Assembly (NCBI RefSeq): GCF_001717955.1
Contig: NZ_CP014168.1
Coordinates: 2,079,501 to 2,143,500, forward strand
DNA: 64,000 nt
From: Sphingomonas panacis
GTDB lineage: Bacteria > Pseudomonadota > Alphaproteobacteria > Sphingomonadales > Sphingomonadaceae
Direction: 5' to 3'
Shown here: positions 8,603 to 17,494 of the stretch, piece by piece
Numbering within the stretch: position 1 is the first letter of the stretch
Layout of the letters: the number at the start of each line of letters is the position of its first letter
The notes under the pieces: model-generated
Told to the model about the DNA's origin: nothing
Database searches by the model: none
Seen by the model: the letters and a program-made list of their open reading frames with translations, nothing else
Made by a program: the position numbers and the translations under genes

Positions 8603-9988
8603 CTAGAACTTCATATCCTCGTAAACCCGACTGACGTCGCCGTCCCAGACGCCGTGATACTTCTCCAGCAGAACTTCGGCCGGCACCTTGCCGCTCCGCA
8701 CGACTTCGCGCAGCGGATCGAGGAAGCCGGTTTCGTTGCTGCCGCCCGCGTCGAACCGCGCGCGTGCGGACAGGCCGGCGTGAGCGATGTCGAGCACGTC
8801 GCCGGCGATGTCGCGCAAGCGTCGTCCGCCCGCGATCGGCGCGTCGAGGCCGAGCTTGGGCACCGACGACCGCAGCGCCTCGCGCTCCTCCATCGTCCAG
8901 TGCTTGACCACGTCCCACGCTGCATCGAGCGCGGCATCGTCGTAGAGCAGCCCGACCCACAACGCCGGCAGCGCGCAGATCCGGCTCCATGGTCCGCCAT
9001 CGGCGCCGCGCATTTCGAGGAAGGTCTTGAGCCGCACTTCGGGGAAGGCGGTGGAGAGATGGTCGTTCCAGTCGTCGATCGTCGGCAGTTCGCCCGGCAG
9101 CACCGACAGCTCACCCTTGAGGAAATCGCGGAACGAAAGGCCGGCCGCGTCGATATACGTGCCTTCACGGTAGACGAAGTACATCGGCACATCGAGCGCG
9201 TACTCGGCGTAGCGCTCGTAGCCGAACCCGTCCTCGAACACGAACGGCAGCATGCCGGTGCGCGCCGGATCGGTGTCCGACCAGATATGGCTGCGGTACG
9301 ACAGCATGCCATTGGGCTTGCCTTCGGTGAACGGCGAATTGGCGAACAAAGCGGTCGCGAGCGGTTGCAGCGCGAGGCCGACGCGGAACTTCTTCACCAT
9401 GTCCGCCTCGCTCGCATAGTCGAGGTTGACCTGGATGGTGCAGGTGCGCAGCATCATGTCGAGCCCCATGCTGCCGACCCGTGGCATGTGGCGCAGCATG
9501 ATCGCATAGCGGCCCTTGGGCATGATCGGCAGTTCAGCGCGGGTCTTGTCCGGCCACATGCCGAGCCCGAGGAAACCGATGCCGAGTTCGTCGCCGACCG
9601 TCTTGACCTGTTCGAGATGGCGTCCGGTCTCGGCGCAGGTCTGGTGGAGATTGTCGAGCGGCGCGCCCGACAGTTCGAACTGGCCGGCGGGTTCGAGACT
9701 GAGGCTGCCGTCCGCGCCGGTCATCGCGATGACGTTGGCGCCATCGGGGCCATTCTCGATCACCGGCTCCCAGCCGAAGCGCTGGAGTCCCATCAGCAGA
9801 TCGCGGATGCCGCCTTTTTCGTCATAGCTCGGTGCGTGATGATCGCCGAGCGCATAGACGAATTTTTCGTGCTCGGTGCCGATCCGCCAGCGGTCCTTGG
9901 GCTTCTCGCCCTTGGCGAAGCTCGCGATCAACTGGTCGCGGTGCTCGATGACCGCGTGCTTGGCGGAAGAGGCGGTCTTGGTGCTCAT
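8603..9988 (-). CDS. gshA: Glutamate-cysteine ligase (plant/proteobacterial class)
   Basis: This enzyme joins glutamate and cysteine in the first, rate-limiting step of glutathione synthesis. The 461-residue protein matches the plant-type ligase seen in Alphaproteobacteria: an early RIGTEHEKFVY stretch near residue 36, LSLEPAGQFELSGAPL near 96, and MLRTCTIQVNLDYASE near 180. The start at 9988 follows a region of repeats, so the gene probably has its own promoter. No glutathione synthetase gene is adjacent. Confidence 0.93.
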   Translation of the reverse strand: MSTKTASSAKHAVIEHRDQLIASFAKGEKPKDRWRIGTEHEKFVYALGDHHAPSYDEKGGIRDLLMGLQRFGWEPVIENGPDGANVIAMTGADGSLSLEPAGQFELSGAPLDNLHQTCAETGRHLEQVKTVGDELGIGFLGLGMWPDKTRAELPIMPKGRYAIMLRHMPRVGSMGLDMMLRTCTIQVNLDYASEADMVKKFRVGLALQPLATALFANSPFTEGKPNGMLSYRSHIWSDTDPARTGMLPFVFEDGFGYERYAEYALDVPMYFVYREGTYIDAAGLSFRDFLKGELSVLPGELPTIDDWNDHLSTAFPEVRLKTFLEMRGADGGPWSRICALPALWVGLLYDDAALDAAWDVVKHWTMEEREALRSSVPKLGLDAPIAGGRRLRDIAGDVLDIAHAGLSARARFDAGGSNETGFLDPLREVVRSGKVPAEVLLEKYHGVWDGDVSRVYEDMKF

Positions 9989-10066
9989 CGCCGCGCCTTA
10001 GCGGGGCGTGCGGGGCTGCGCTAGAGGGTGGCGAAACGATCGGTACAGAATCGCTTTCGGTACTAT

Positions 10067-10147
10067 CGTCACCCCAGCGCAAGCTGGGGTCTCGTGCGGC
10101 TCCTGTCCCGAGTCTCGCTAGAGACCCCAGCTTGCGCTGGGGTGACG
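10067..10147. repeat. Inverted repeat of the GTCACCCC-type hairpin family
   Basis: Arms CGTCACCCCAGCGCAAGCTG and CAGCTTGCGCTGGGGTGACG pair almost perfectly around a 30-40 base centre. The element lies in the gap between rsmE and gshA. A related element occurs at 13993-14118. Confidence 0.8.
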
Positions 10148-10187
10148 AAAGTGGCCGGGTTCGGAGCTTCGCCCGACCCGCCGGCCG

Positions 10188-10221
10188 TTCGAGGTGATGC
10201 GCTTGCGCGCATCACCTCGAA
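10188..10221 (-). terminator. Perfect 15-bp hairpin after rsmE
   Basis: The arms TTCGAGGTGATGCGC and GCGCATCACCTCGAA pair perfectly around the loop TTGC and abut the rsmE stop codon at 10222. There is no clear U-tract, so it may act in mRNA protection or weak termination rather than as a strong intrinsic terminator. Confidence 0.55.
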
Positions 10222-10962
10222 TCACCAATCTCCCCTTGCCGCCATCCACAGGCTCGCCGCCGCCGCCGCCGCCGTGTCGGCGCGCAGGATGCGGGGGCCG
10301 AGCGAGATGCCGATCGCCTGTGGCAATGCGCGGATTGCTGCGCGTTCGGCGTCGTCGAAGCCGCCCTCCGGGCCAATCAGGATCGCCGCCGCCGCGCCGC
10401 CGTCTCGCATCGCCGCCAGCGCGGGCACGCCGCCCGCTTCGTCGGCGAAGAACAAGGTGCGATCCGCCGGCCATTCGCGCAGCAGCGCGGTAAGCTTCAC
10501 CGGCTCGGCGAGGTCGGGCACGGCGGTGCGGCCGCATTGCTCGGCCGCCTCGATCATATGCGCGCGCAACCGTTCGAGGTTGAGCCGATCGACCACGGTT
10601 CGCCGCGTCAGTGTCGGCACCAGTCGCGCGACGCCGAGTTCGCAGGCCTTTTCCACCAGCCAATCGATCCTGCCCTTCTTGAGCGGGGCCGCGCAGAGCC
10701 ACAGATCGGGGACATGCTCGCGCTCGCGCAGTTGCTCGCCCACATCGAGCAGCAGGTCGCGCTTGCCGACCATGCTCGCGACCCCGAGCCACTCGCCCGA
10801 CACGCCGTCGAACAGCTTGACCGGATCGCCGATCTTGGTCCGCATCACCGAGACGAGATAATGCGCCTGCGCGCCCTCAATGCGAATCTGGCCTGGTCCG
10901 AGTGGCTGTTCGACGAACAGCCGGGGCGTCGATTGCGGTGGCCATGCAGGGGTAGCGATCAT
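10222..10962 (-). CDS. rsmE: 16S rRNA (uracil(1498)-N(3))-methyltransferase
   Basis: RsmE methylates U1498 of 16S rRNA with S-adenosylmethionine. The 246-residue protein has an N-terminal PUA-like part and a C-terminal SPOUT knot with LIGPEGGFDDAERA and ALPQAIGISLGPRILRADTA, the cofactor-binding trefoil loop. It starts one base inside the end of rnr (TGATG overlap), so the two are translationally coupled. This is a solid assignment. Confidence 0.94.
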   Translation of the reverse strand: MIATPAWPPQSTPRLFVEQPLGPGQIRIEGAQAHYLVSVMRTKIGDPVKLFDGVSGEWLGVASMVGKRDLLLDVGEQLREREHVPDLWLCAAPLKKGRIDWLVEKACELGVARLVPTLTRRTVVDRLNLERLRAHMIEAAEQCGRTAVPDLAEPVKLTALLREWPADRTLFFADEAGGVPALAAMRDGGAAAAILIGPEGGFDDAERAAIRALPQAIGISLGPRILRADTAAAAAASLWMAARGDW

Positions 10963-13193
10963 CAGCGGCGTTTGCCTTGATGCCGGATGTTGGCCGGTCG
11001 CCCGCGCCGCTTGATGACGCGCGGGCCGGCGCGCTCTTCGCGTGCGGGGCGTGCGCCGCCCTCGACCATCTCGAAGCGCAGCGCGCCCGATACCGGGTTC
11101 GATTCCGCCAGCCGCAATTGCAGCCGCATGCCGCTGGCGTAGACGGTGCCGCTATCCTCGCCGACCAGCCGCTTGCCGGCATCGTCGTAGCGAAAATATT
11201 CGCGCCCCAGATCGCGCACCGGCATCAGCCCGTCGCCGCCGATCCCCTCGACCGTCGCGAAGAAGCCGAAGCTGGCGACGCCGGTGATCCGCACATCTAC
11301 GATCTCGCCGATGCGGGTGGCGAGGAAGGCGGCGACATAGCGGTCGATCGTGTCGCGCTCGGCTTCCATCGCACGGCGCTCCAGCATCGAGATCGACTGG
11401 CCGATCTTCTCCATCGCCGCCGCTTCGCCCTCGGTCAGCCCGCCTGCGCCCAGCTTATACGCATCGACCAGCGAACGGTGGACGAGAAGATCGGCATAGC
11501 GCCGGATCGGCGAAGTGAAATGCGCGTAACTGCCGAGCGCGAGGCCGAAATGGCCGTGGTTTTCGGGCGCGTAATAGGCCTGGGTCTGCGTGCGCAGCAC
11601 CTGCTCCATGATCTGCGGGCGGAAATCCGCCTCGCCGACTTTGACGAGGATATGATTGAACGTGCCCGGCCGCACCACCTGACCGAGCGCGAACTCGACG
11701 CCGAAGGTCTTGAGATACTCCTTGAGCGCGACGAGCTTCTCGCGGCTGGGCGGCTCGTGGACGCGGTACATCACCGGCGCCTTCTTCGCCTCCAGCGCCT
11801 TGGCGGCGGCGACGTTGGCGGCAATCATGTAATCCTCGATCAGCATGTGCGCGTCGAGACGCTCGCGCGGCGCGACCGAGAGGATTCGACCCTTTTCGTC
11901 GAGCATCACCCGCCGTTCGGGAAGATCGAGATCGAGCGGCGCGCGTGCGGCACGGGCCTTGGAGAGCGCCTTCCAGCAGCCCCAGAGGGGCGTGAGGATA
12001 GGCAGCAAATCCGCCTCCCGCGATTGGGGAAGGGAGGAGGTCGCGCGATCCATCACCGCCTGCGCGTCCTCATAGGCGATATTCGCCACCACCCGGATCA
12101 CGCCGCGCGTGAAGCGCCAGGTCTTCAGCGTGCCGTTTTCGGCGATGCGCAGATGACAGACCAGCGCTGCGCGATCGACGCCCTCTTTCAGCGAACAGAT
12201 GTCCGCCGACAGTTCTTCGGGCAGCATCGGTACGACGCGGTCGGGGAAATAGACACTGTTGCCGCGCCGCCGCGCGTCCTTGTCGAGCGCGCCGCCGGGG
12301 CGGACGTAGAAGCTCACGTCGGCGATCGCGACGATCGCCTGCCAGCCGCCAGGGTTGGCGGGGTCGTCGTCGGGGGCGGCCCAGACCGCATCGTCATGGT
12401 CGCGCGCGTCGGCGGGGTCGATCGCGACGATCGGCAGGTGGCGCAGATCTTCACGATCCTCGCCCATATGAAGCCCGGCGACGCGGTGGGCTTCGTCGAT
12501 GGCTTCGGGGGCGAAGGCTGTTGGAATACCGAGTTTGTGGATCGCGATCATCGAGAAGCTGCGCGGCGCGAAGGGGTCGCCGAGGATCTCGGTCACGCGC
12601 GCGGTGATGCGCGGCGGGCGCCCCGCCTTCTCGGCCAGCACGAGATCGCCGGGCTGGGCGCCGCCCGCGTCGGAGACCTGGAAATCGCGGCGATCCTTCT
12701 TCTCGACGCCTTGCAGCCAGAGCTTGCCGCCCTCCTCGTGGAGCACGCCGAGAATCAGTTCCTCGCCGCGCGCGAGACTCTTCATCGGATGCGCGATCCA
12801 GCCGTTGCCGGCTTCTTCGGTGCGCGCCAGCACCCGATCCCCCACGGCGAGCGCGCCATGCTTGCGTTCGCGCACGCGGAGGCGCGGCGCAGGCGTTTCC
12901 GCCTCCCAGCGTTCAGGCACCGCCCAGACGTTGCCGCCGTCATCGACATCGGCGATGCGCAGCACCGTCACCTTGGGCAGACCGCCGAGCTTGTGGAAGG
13001 CGCGGCCGGGGGCGCTGTCGATCAGCCCTTCGTCGGCCATGTCCTTGAGCAGCGCCTTGAGCGCGATCTTGTCCTGCGCGCTCAGCCCGAAGGCGCGCGC
13101 GATCTCGCGCTTGCCCGCAGGCGTGGGGGAGGTGGAGATGAAGTCGAGGACCTGCTCGCGCGTGGGCAGGCCGGGCGGGGTACGCTTGGGCAT
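10962..13193 (-). CDS. rnr: Ribonuclease R
   Basis: RNase R is a 3'-5' exoribonuclease that degrades structured RNA. The 743-residue protein shows the expected order: N-terminal helix-turn-helix region, cold-shock-like domains, the RNB catalytic domain with IDPADARDHDDAVWA near residue 265 supplying the metal-binding Asp residues, and a C-terminal S1 domain near 620-700 followed by a basic Arg/Lys tail. It is co-directional with, and overlaps, rsmE. A long plus-strand frame across this gene is an antisense shadow. Confidence 0.95.
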   Translation of the reverse strand: MPKRTPPGLPTREQVLDFISTSPTPAGKREIARAFGLSAQDKIALKALLKDMADEGLIDSAPGRAFHKLGGLPKVTVLRIADVDDGGNVWAVPERWEAETPAPRLRVRERKHGALAVGDRVLARTEEAGNGWIAHPMKSLARGEELILGVLHEEGGKLWLQGVEKKDRRDFQVSDAGGAQPGDLVLAEKAGRPPRITARVTEILGDPFAPRSFSMIAIHKLGIPTAFAPEAIDEAHRVAGLHMGEDREDLRHLPIVAIDPADARDHDDAVWAAPDDDPANPGGWQAIVAIADVSFYVRPGGALDKDARRRGNSVYFPDRVVPMLPEELSADICSLKEGVDRAALVCHLRIAENGTLKTWRFTRGVIRVVANIAYEDAQAVMDRATSSLPQSREADLLPILTPLWGCWKALSKARAARAPLDLDLPERRVMLDEKGRILSVAPRERLDAHMLIEDYMIAANVAAAKALEAKKAPVMYRVHEPPSREKLVALKEYLKTFGVEFALGQVVRPGTFNHILVKVGEADFRPQIMEQVLRTQTQAYYAPENHGHFGLALGSYAHFTSPIRRYADLLVHRSLVDAYKLGAGGLTEGEAAAMEKIGQSISMLERRAMEAERDTIDRYVAAFLATRIGEIVDVRITGVASFGFFATVEGIGGDGLMPVRDLGREYFRYDDAGKRLVGEDSGTVYASGMRLQLRLAESNPVSGALRFEMVEGGARPAREERAGPRVIKRRGRPANIRHQGKRR

Positions 13194-13211
13194 CCGCCAG
13201 AGATAGGGTGG

Positions 13212-13946
13212 TTAGGCGCCCGCGTCACCTTTTCCCGACGGATCATCGGCATGGGCGAGATGGAGCGCGACCAGCCGGGCGAGCAAGGTCGCCGGGAAGA
13301 GATGCCCGAACACCGATTCGAGATTGACGAGGCTGCGCGCGATCGGGTGCATCGGCACGATATCGCCGAAGCCGGTGGTGGTGATGGTGACGAGGCTGAA
13401 ATAGGTGAGCGCAGCCGTCCGCGCGCTGGCGGGATTGGCGAAGCGTAGCCCGTCCGACATGACGATCGCACCTGGCGCGCGCGTCTCGATCACGCCGTAG
13501 GCGATCGCGAACAGTTGCGCGACGTTGAGATAGACCAGCACCGCGCCCTGCAACCGATGGCTGGTGACCCGCCCGGGGCCGAACACGTGGCGCGCGATCA
13601 GCGCCGTCACCAGCCCGTTGAACACGAAGGCGGTCAGCGCGATCGATTCGTGCATCGTGACCGCAGTGAGACCGCGCGACGCGACCGCCTGTTCGCCGAT
13701 GATCGGCCCGATCGCCAGCCCGGCCAGCGCCGCGAGCAGCAGCGCGCGCATCATCCGGTTGTGCGCGAGCACCGCGACCGAGACGGCGGCGAACGCGAGA
13801 TGCCCGGCATCGAGCACGACGTGCCAGCCGGGATGCTGCGCCGACAACGGAATCGCCACGAACAGCGACACCGCCTGTACGATCAGCAGGGCGCTGAGCG
13901 CACGGTCGGCATGCGGGGGTGGGGTGGAGACGGAGGGCGCGGTCAT
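13212..13946 (-). CDS. Two-pore-helix potassium channel family protein
   Basis: The 244-residue protein has about five or six membrane helices and, near residue 190, the selectivity filter TTTGFGDIVP, the bacterial K+ channel signature. No ligand-binding or RCK domain follows the last helix, so gating would have to be intrinsic or through a partner. It lies 18 bp downstream of rnr on the same strand, but a functional link is not evident. Confidence 0.85.
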   Translation of the reverse strand: MTAPSVSTPPPHADRALSALLIVQAVSLFVAIPLSAQHPGWHVVLDAGHLAFAAVSVAVLAHNRMMRALLLAALAGLAIGPIIGEQAVASRGLTAVTMHESIALTAFVFNGLVTALIARHVFGPGRVTSHRLQGAVLVYLNVAQLFAIAYGVIETRAPGAIVMSDGLRFANPASARTAALTYFSLVTITTTGFGDIVPMHPIARSLVNLESVFGHLFPATLLARLVALHLAHADDPSGKGDAGA

Positions 13947-13992
13947 GATCCGCCGTTTCTACCACGCTGCACGAACCAGCGGTGAACAACAC

Positions 13993-14118
13993 CGTCGCCC
14001 CGGCGCAGGGCATCCCATCAAAGTAATACTCTGATGGGGCCCGAAGGCCGGGACCGTTACGCACTTTGGCGAACCGATTGCTCCGCAACCAGCGGCCCCG
14101 GCCTGCGCCGGGGCGACG
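13993..14118. repeat. Hairpin repeat between msrA and the channel gene
   Basis: Outer arms CGTCGCCCCGGCGCAGG and CCTGCGCCGGGGCGACG flank a second inner inverted repeat built on CCCATCA and TGATGGG. It belongs to the same loose family as the element at 10067-10147. Confidence 0.75.
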
Positions 14119-14120
14119 AT

Positions 14121-14669
14121 TTACGCGGTCGCGTCGGCGGTTTTGGAGCGTTTGGCGAAGCTCTTGCGCAGCTTCGCCAGCTTGGGCGGGATCACCGCGA
14201 GGCAATAGGGATTGCGCTGGCCTTCGCCTTCCCAATATTCCTGATGATAGTCCTCGGCCGGATACCAGTGGGACGCCGGCTCGATCGTCGTCACGATCGG
14301 CTTGGGCCAATCCGCGCTGGCGCGTTCGATCGCGGCCTGCGCTTCCTCGCGCTGGTCGGGCGAGGCGGGGAACAATGCCGAGCGATATTGCGTCCCGACA
14401 TCGTTACCCTGGCGGTTGAGCTGCGTCGGATCGTGCGTGGCGAAGAAGATGTCGAGCAGATCGGCATAGCGGACCTGATCCGAATCGAACGTAACGCGGA
14501 TCGCCTCGGCATGGCCGGTATCGCCGCCGCACACCTGCTTGTAAGTCGGGTTCGCGACCGTACCGCCGATATAGCCGCTCTCGACCTTCTCCACGCCGAT
14601 CACGTCGGCGAAGACTGCCTCGGTACACCAGAAACATCCGCCCGCGAATGTCGCGACTTCGCTCGCCAT
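14121..14669 (-). CDS. msrA: Peptide-methionine (S)-S-oxide reductase, cytosolic
   Basis: MsrA reduces methionine-S-sulfoxide in proteins. The 182-residue form starts MASEVATFAGGCFWCTEAVF, with the catalytic Cys at residue 12 and the GCFWC signature. GHAEAIRV and YHQEYW are the other family hallmarks. The start at 14669 is set by an AAGGAG Shine-Dalgarno sequence about seven bases upstream. It lacks a signal peptide, unlike the second MsrA at 17495. Confidence 0.94.
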   Translation of the reverse strand: MASEVATFAGGCFWCTEAVFADVIGVEKVESGYIGGTVANPTYKQVCGGDTGHAEAIRVTFDSDQVRYADLLDIFFATHDPTQLNRQGNDVGTQYRSALFPASPDQREEAQAAIERASADWPKPIVTTIEPASHWYPAEDYHQEYWEGEGQRNPYCLAVIPPKLAKLRKSFAKRSKTADATA

Positions 14670-14773
14670 TATCTGCTCCTTCTTGATAGCCATGAAGATA
14701 GGGAGCGATTGGCGCGGCGCAATCTCCGGTGGTAGGCGCGGATACGGGTGCGATGCAGCATAGGGGTGATTCG

Positions 14774-15772
14774 ATGATCGACGGCGCGGTTCTGGTAACG
14801 GGCGGAGCGGGCTATATCGGCAGCCATGCGGTGCTGGCGCTGCTCGACGCGGGCTACCGCGTGGTAGTGGTCGACAATCTCGTGACCGGGTTTTCCTGGG
14901 CGGTCGATCCGCGCGCGATGCTGGTCGAGGCGAACATCGAGGATGACCATGCGGTGCGCGCCGCGATCCGCGACCACGGGGTGCGTGCAATCCTGCATTT
15001 CGCCGGATCGGTGGTGGTGCCCGAGTCGGTCAGCAACCCGCTCAAATATTACCGCAACAACACCGTCGCGACGCGCGCGCTTCTGGAAAGCGCGGTGGCG
15101 TGCGGCGTGCCGCACTTCATCTTCTCCTCCACGGCCGCGACCTATGGCACGCCGGCCAAGATCCCGGTCGTCGAGACCGATCCGACCGTGCCGATCAACC
15201 CCTATGGCATGTCCAAGCTGATGACCGAGACGATGCTGCGCGATGTCGCGGCCGCGCACCCGATCAACTATTGCGCGCTTCGCTATTTCAACGTGGCGGG
15301 CGCCGATCCGCAGGGCCGCTCGGGCCAGTCGACCGCCGGCGCGACTCATCTCATCAAGGTCGCGGTCGAGGCGGCGACGGGCAAGCGCGCGTCGGTCGGC
15401 GTGTTCGGCACCGATTTCGACACGCCCGACGGGACCGGGGTGCGCGATTACATCCATGTCAGCGATCTGGCGGCGGCACATGTCGCCGCGCTCGACCTGC
15501 TCACCGCCGATCCGGCCAAGAGCCACACGCTCAACTGCGGTTACGGGCGCGGCTTCTCGGTGCTGGAGGTGCTCGACGCGGTCGATCGCGTGACCAACGT
15601 CAAGATCGAGCGCAAGATCGAGGGCCGCCGCGCGGGCGATCCCGCCGCGCTGGTGGCGGACAACAGCGCGATCCTCAAGGCGCTGGAGTGGCGCCCGCAG
15701 CGCGACGATCTCGACCTGATCGTCCGCGACGCGCTCGCGTGGGAGCGCGTGCTCGCCGAACGCGACGCGTAG
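14774..15772 (+). CDS. galE: UDP-glucose 4-epimerase
   Basis: GalE interconverts UDP-glucose and UDP-galactose. The 332-residue protein has the Rossmann GGAGYIGSH motif near residue 10, the catalytic Ser region SSTAATYG, and NPYGMSK, which is the YxxxK active site. The ATG at 14774 follows AGGGG; an earlier in-frame ATG at 14753 is possible. The gene is divergent from msrA and probably feeds exopolysaccharide or lipopolysaccharide synthesis. Confidence 0.93.
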   Translation: MIDGAVLVTGGAGYIGSHAVLALLDAGYRVVVVDNLVTGFSWAVDPRAMLVEANIEDDHAVRAAIRDHGVRAILHFAGSVVVPESVSNPLKYYRNNTVATRALLESAVACGVPHFIFSSTAATYGTPAKIPVVETDPTVPINPYGMSKLMTETMLRDVAAAHPINYCALRYFNVAGADPQGRSGQSTAGATHLIKVAVEAATGKRASVGVFGTDFDTPDGTGVRDYIHVSDLAAAHVAALDLLTADPAKSHTLNCGYGRGFSVLEVLDAVDRVTNVKIERKIEGRRAGDPAALVADNSAILKALEWRPQRDDLDLIVRDALAWERVLAERDA

Positions 15773-15814
15773 GCGGTCGGCCTTCTCCGGCACCGGCGAG
15801 CCTTCGTAAGTCTT

Positions 15815-15902
15815 GTTCTCCCGCGCACGCGGGAGTCCAGGGCCGGGAACGTTGCAAGTTGGGTTTTGCTTGGCTCTGGGTTCCCGCTTTCGTTGGAACA
15901 CG
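15815..15902. repeat. Decayed hairpin repeat downstream of galE
   Basis: A perfect small hairpin (CTCCCGCG and CGCGGGAG, 15818-15835) is embedded in a longer imperfect inverted repeat with GTTC/GAAC ends. It resembles the TTCTCCCGCG element at 61908-61963 and may terminate galE. Confidence 0.5.
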
Positions 15903-16019
15903 AGAAGGTTTTGCGGGGTCGCAGGAACTTCCGCAGAAGTTTCGCTTGCGGGGTTTCGCTCGACTTTCCCGCACCCAAGACGCTAGCCTTTGACTTTCTA
16001 CGAAAAAGGGGCGGGGCGG

Positions 16020-17417
16020 ATGCGAAGGATGGCGATGGCGCTCGGGCTGGGCGCGGTGATGCTTCCAGCGGCCGTTTCCGCGCAGGCCCGGCCCGACCAG
16101 CAGCCGTTCTTCACGCTCTACAAGGAGCTGGTCGAGACCAACACCACGCTCCCGACCGGAAGCTGCACCGACGCCGCCGCCAAGATCGCGGCGCGGCTTG
16201 AGGATGCCGGCTATCCGGCGCGCGACATCACGCTGTTTTCCGCACCCGACCACCCCAAAGAGGGCGGCATGGTCGCGATCCTGGCGGGCAGCGATCCGTC
16301 GGTGAAGCCGATCCTGCTGCTCGCGCATCTCGACGTGGTCGAGGCCAAGCGCGAGGACTGGAAGCGCGATCCGTTCAAACTGATCGAGGACGGCGGCTAT
16401 TATTACGCGCGCGGTGCCGCCGACGACAAATCGATGGCAGCGATCTGGGCGGACAGCCTGATCCGCTTCCGCCGGTCGGGCTATCGCCCCAGGCGCACCA
16501 TAAAACTCGCGCTGACCTGCGGCGAGGAGACGACCTACGCCTTCAACGGCGCGGCGTGGCTGGCGAAGACCAAGCCCGATCTGATCGCCGCCGAGTTCGC
16601 GCTCAACGAGGGCGGCGGCGGGCGCTACGGCGCGAACGGCAAGCCCGAGGTGCTCGCGATCCAGGTCGGCGAGAAGGCCGCGCAGAATTACACCTTCGCC
16701 ACCACCAACCCCGGCGGGCACAGTTCGCAGCCGACCGCGGACAATGCGATCTACCAGCTCGCCGATGCGTTGAAGGCGGTGCAGGGCTACACCTTCCCGG
16801 TGCGCTTCAGCGACACCACGCGTGCCTTTTTCACCGCGATGGCGGCGACCACGCCAGCGCCCGTCGCCGACGCGATCCGGCGGTTGCTCGCCAACCCCGA
16901 CGAGGCCGAGGCGGCGGCGTTGCTGGCCCGCGACAAGACCTTCAATTCGACGCTGCGCACCACCTGCGTCGCGACTTTGGTGTCGGCGGGCCATGCCGAG
17001 AACGCCTTGCCGCAACGCGCCACCGCCAACATCAACTGCCGCATCTTTCCCGGCGAGACGGTCGAGGGCACGCTCGCCAAGCTGAAGGAGCTGGCCGGGC
17101 CGAACGTGACCGTCACCATCAATGCGCCGATCCGCCCGACCGCGATCCCCCCCGCGCTCGACCCGAAAATCCTCGGCCCGGCCAAGGCGGTCGCCGAGCG
17201 GCATTTCCCCGGCGTGCCGATGCTGCCGCTGATGTCGACCGGCGCGACCGACGGCATCTTCTTCGAAGCGATCGGCATTCCCGTGTACGGCGTGCCGGGG
17301 CTGTTCTTCGATGCCGATGGCAATGGCATTCACGGGCTCAACGAGCGGATCGGCGTGAAGTCGCTCTACGAGGGGCGCGACTATCTCTACGATCTCGTCA
17401 AGGCTTATGCCGGCTAG
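16020..17417 (+). CDS. M20 family metallopeptidase, exported
   Basis: The 465-residue protein begins with a signal peptide (MRRMAMALGLGAVMLPAAVSAQA). It then has the M20 metal and catalytic residues: LLAHLDVV, GAADDKSM, and CGEETT with the catalytic Glu pair. The dimerisation lid contains NPGGHSSQP. The family cleaves dipeptides or acyl amino acids, and export suggests a role in the periplasm. The start at 16020 was chosen over an earlier ATG at 15990 because it puts the signal peptide at the N-terminus. Substrate unknown. Confidence 0.88.
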   Translation: MRRMAMALGLGAVMLPAAVSAQARPDQQPFFTLYKELVETNTTLPTGSCTDAAAKIAARLEDAGYPARDITLFSAPDHPKEGGMVAILAGSDPSVKPILLLAHLDVVEAKREDWKRDPFKLIEDGGYYYARGAADDKSMAAIWADSLIRFRRSGYRPRRTIKLALTCGEETTYAFNGAAWLAKTKPDLIAAEFALNEGGGGRYGANGKPEVLAIQVGEKAAQNYTFATTNPGGHSSQPTADNAIYQLADALKAVQGYTFPVRFSDTTRAFFTAMAATTPAPVADAIRRLLANPDEAEAAALLARDKTFNSTLRTTCVATLVSAGHAENALPQRATANINCRIFPGETVEGTLAKLKELAGPNVTVTINAPIRPTAIPPALDPKILGPAKAVAERHFPGVPMLPLMSTGATDGIFFEAIGIPVYGVPGLFFDADGNGIHGLNERIGVKSLYEGRDYLYDLVKAYAG

Positions 17418-17460
17418 GCGTTTGGCAGCGGTTCAGCCGAGGGGGTGTAAATCGGCCGCC

Positions 17461-17480
17461 TGTCACCGATATCGGTGACA
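17461..17480. promoter_or_regulatory. Perfect 20-bp palindrome upstream of the exported msrA
   Basis: TGTCACCGATATCGGTGACA is its own reverse complement. It ends 14 bases before the ATG at 17495 and sits 43 bases after the M20 peptidase stop. The CG-centred symmetry resembles LacI- or GntR-type operators, but it could also be a hairpin in the mRNA. Confidence 0.5.
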
Positions 17481-17494
17481 TGGAGACCCTGGTG

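Noticed and set aside
10977..13448. An 823-codon plus-strand frame across rnr
   Set aside because: It is antisense to an unambiguous RNase R gene and its translation is Arg/Asp/Gly-rich low-complexity sequence, as expected from high-GC shadow frames.
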